Shown in pieces: positions 62,489 to 64,000 of a DNA stretch of 64,000 nt. Source of the DNA: Streptomyces rimosus (GTDB lineage: Bacteria; Actinomycetota; Actinomycetes; Streptomycetales; Streptomycetaceae); contig NZ_CP023688.1 in NCBI RefSeq assembly GCF_008704655.1, positions 8,497,001-8,561,000 of the forward strand. The letters run 5' to 3'. The notes under the pieces were generated by a model. It saw only the letters and a list, made by a program, of their open reading frames with translations, had not been told where the DNA came from and ran no database searches. Made by a program: the position numbers and the translations under genes. How positions within the stretch are numbered: the stretch's first letter is position 1; the number at the start of each line of letters is the position of its first letter.

Positions 62489-63483
62489 CGGCGCGTCTCC
62501 CCGAAGAAGTTGGGCACGCTGACGGCCGTACCGTCGGCGCGTGCCTGCTGGAGGGCGAAGGCGCCCACGGCCAGGTCGAGGACGCCGAGCCCGAACGGCG
62601 AGAAGATCACGGGCCGGTCCGCGGTGAGCTTCACCTGCTGGTCGAGCACCCCGGCCAGCGTCCCGGCCACGAAGTCGCGGTTGCCGGTGAGCTGTTCGGC
62701 CAGGTGGGGCGACGTATTGGCCTTCATGCAGTGCTCGACGTTGTCGAGGACGTTCTGCGCGCCCAGGATCACGTCCGGGGCCAGGTCGCGCAGCGAGATG
62801 TTCAGCACCAGCTGCCCGGCCTCGAACTGCCGGTGGACGTACGGCTCCAGCGCGGTCGTCGCGAACACCACGGTCTCCGCGTCCAGCGCCGTCTCCAGGT
62901 CACCGGTGACGGTCGCGGGGCGTCCCTGGGTGTCGCCGATGTGCCCGGCGAGCGCCCGGGCGGACGGTTCGTGCAGGTCGTGGACCACGTAGGCGTCCGG
63001 AGCGCAGCCGGCGGCGTGCAGGTAGTCGCAGATGTTGCGGGCGATGACGCCGCCGCCGACGACGCCGATACGGCTGCCCTCGTACCCGTCCGGGCGCAGG
63101 GCCGTCGCCGCGACGGCGGCCGAGGCCGCGGTCCTGGCGGCGCTGATGTTCGCTGCTTCCAGGATCGCGATCGGATAACCCGTCTCGTAGTCGTTCAGGA
63201 TGAGCACGGCCGAGGCGCGGGGCACCCCGTTCTCCGTGTTGCGCGGAAAGCTGGATATCCATTTGATGCCGGCCATCTGGACGTCCGCGCCCAGGAAGGC
63301 GGGCAGCGCGATGATGCGCGAGTCCGGCTTCTCGGGGAACCGCAGGAAATAACTGTCCGGGTTGACCGTCGCACCGGCCTCATGACTGCGGTAGGTCCGG
63401 GCGACGAGGTCCAGGACCTCGCCGCGCCGGTCGCGCAGGATCTTCAGTACGGAGTCGCCCGGCACCACGTCGAAGGTGAACAT
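62482..63483 (-). CDS. sbnB: SbnB: dehydrogenase of 2,3-diaminopropionate synthesis
   Basis: A protein of 333 residues of the ornithine cyclodeaminase/mu-crystallin family. It has GADVQMAGIKWISSFPRNTENGVPRASAV-like order (shown in parts: MAGIKWISSFP, NGVPRASAVLILND), EAANISAARTAASAAVA, the NAD-binding RIGVVGGGVIARNI, and LNISLRDLAPDVILGAQNVLDN-type residues (LNISLRDLAPD). In staphyloferrin B synthesis SbnB oxidises N-(1-amino-1-carboxyl-2-ethyl)-glutamic acid and hydrolyses it to L-2,3-diaminopropionate and 2-oxoglutarate. The adjoining sbnA supports the same reaction here. It ends four codons' width into the FAD gene start, so the genes are coupled. Confidence 0.9.
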   Translation of the reverse strand: MFTFDVVPGDSVLKILRDRRGEVLDLVARTYRSHEAGATVNPDSYFLRFPEKPDSRIIALPAFLGADVQMAGIKWISSFPRNTENGVPRASAVLILNDYETGYPIAILEAANISAARTAASAAVAATALRPDGYEGSRIGVVGGGVIARNICDYLHAAGCAPDAYVVHDLHEPSARALAGHIGDTQGRPATVTGDLETALDAETVVFATTALEPYVHRQFEAGQLVLNISLRDLAPDVILGAQNVLDNVEHCMKANTSPHLAEQLTGNRDFVAGTLAGVLDQQVKLTADRPVIFSPFGLGVLDLAVGAFALQQARADGTAVSVPNFFGETRRW

Positions 63484-63499
63484 GCCGAAAGTCCTGTTC

Positions 63500-64000
63500 T
63501 CAGGCGCGCGCCTGGTCCATTTCCGTTTCCGGATCGAGAAGGTGCGGCCAGCGTTCGGCCACCCATACGTCGTCGTAGAGCGTTTCGAGATACCGTTCCC
63601 CGAAGTCCGGGGAGAGCGCCGCGACGACGCTGCCCGGCGGAATGTCCGGAGCGGCTTTGCGTACCGCGGCCAGTACGGTGCCGGTGGAGCCGCCGAGCAG
63701 CAGCCCCCGCTGCCCGGCGAAGCGGCGGCACATCTCCACGGCCTCGTCCTCGGGGACGAGCACCACGTCGTCCACGAGTTTCTCGTCGAGGATCTCCGGG
63801 CGGCGGCTGGTGCCCAGCCCCGGAATGTGCCGCCGGGCCGCCGGGCCGCCGAAGGAGACCGACCCCAGGGAGTCGACCGCGATGACGCGGGTCGCCGGGC
63901 TGTGGTCGCGCAGGTACGCGGCGCAGCCCATGAGCGTGCCGGTCGTCCCGGCGCCGATGAAGGCGTAGTCGACCGGGCCGAGCGCCTCGACGAGCGCGCG
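63500..64000 (-). CDS. sbnA: SbnA: PLP synthase of 2,3-diaminopropionate precursor, 3' part
   Basis: The C-terminal 166 residues of a cysteine-synthase-fold PLP enzyme; the 5' part lies beyond the right edge. Visible motifs are FIGAGTTGTLMGCAAYLRDH (phosphate loop), VIAVDSLGSVSFGG, LLLGGSTGTVLAAVRKAA and SPDFGERYLETLYDD, a C-terminal pattern shared by SbnA-type enzymes. SbnA joins O-phospho-L-serine with L-glutamate to give the substrate of SbnB. The stop is 16 bases before the sbnB start. Together the two genes predict supply of L-2,3-diaminopropionate for a siderophore, peptide or modified amino acid whose other genes must be to the right. Confidence 0.88.
   Translation of the reverse strand, partial: RALVEALGPVDYAFIGAGTTGTLMGCAAYLRDHSPATRVIAVDSLGSVSFGGPAARRHIPGLGTSRRPEILDEKLVDDVVLVPEDEAVEMCRRFAGQRGLLLGGSTGTVLAAVRKAAPDIPPGSVVAALSPDFGERYLETLYDDVWVAERWPHLLDPETEMDQARA

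Overview
The window looks like chromosomal DNA of a Streptomyces or close relative. The evidence is very high GC with strongly GC-biased third codon positions, GTG and TTG starts behind strong Shine-Dalgarno sites, rare TTA codons, mycothiol-type DinB enzymes, streptogrisin-like secreted proteases, a large SARP regulator and three biosynthetic loci. No tRNA, rRNA, insertion sequence or CRISPR array was seen. All assignments come from reading the sequence and from knowledge of protein families; no database search was run.

Layout. 1-0.6 kb: the 3' end of ureD followed by a decayed duplicate of its tail. 0.65-2.9 kb: a TetR regulator divergent from an amidase, with a perfect palindromic operator between them. 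3.0-17.2 kb: an NRPS locus on the minus strand, read in the order MFS exporter, stand-alone condensation protein, C-A-PCP, acyl-CoA dehydrogenase, A-PCP, A-PCP, and a terminal C-(A remnant)-PCP-SDR protein. Most of these genes overlap or abut. 17.4-27.5 kb: ordinary accessory and housekeeping genes, including two secreted proteases/peptidases, GNAT and TetR proteins and a decayed methyltransferase.

28.3-36.5 kb holds the most interesting region, a seven-gene minus-strand phosphonate operon. It encodes an aldehyde dehydrogenase (PhpJ-like), a D-2-hydroxyacid dehydrogenase (PhpE-like), phosphonoacetaldehyde reductase (PhpC-like), 2-hydroxyethylphosphonate dioxygenase (PhpD/HEPD), PEP mutase, phosphonopyruvate decarboxylase and a TauE/SafE permease. 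These genes match the early phosphinothricin steps PEP -> phosphonopyruvate -> phosphonoacetaldehyde -> 2-hydroxyethylphosphonate -> hydroxymethylphosphonate -> phosphonoformate. No cytidylyltransferase, carboxy-PEP synthase, P-methylase or peptide-forming gene is next to them. My inference is that the operon makes phosphonoformate (the compound known as foscarnet) or a simple derivative, and that the permease exports it. A SARP/NB-ARC/TPR regulator with an in-frame TTA codon is transcribed away from the operon.

40.6-56.7 kb: a PlsC-type acyltransferase, metE with a cobalamin riboswitch and a hairpin that covers its ribosome-binding site, a lipoprotein, a duplicated-domain hypothetical protein, two mycothiol-type DinB enzymes, two alpha/beta hydrolases, a streptogrisin-like protease with a long glycine linker, and a TetR-controlled NmrA/SnoaL pair. 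56.7-64.0 kb: an M20 amidohydrolase, then a coupled minus-strand series sbnA-sbnB-FAD oxidoreductase-cystathionine-gamma-synthase-like enzyme-BenE transporter. sbnA and sbnB make L-2,3-diaminopropionate, so the right edge is probably the end of another biosynthetic cluster that continues outside the window.
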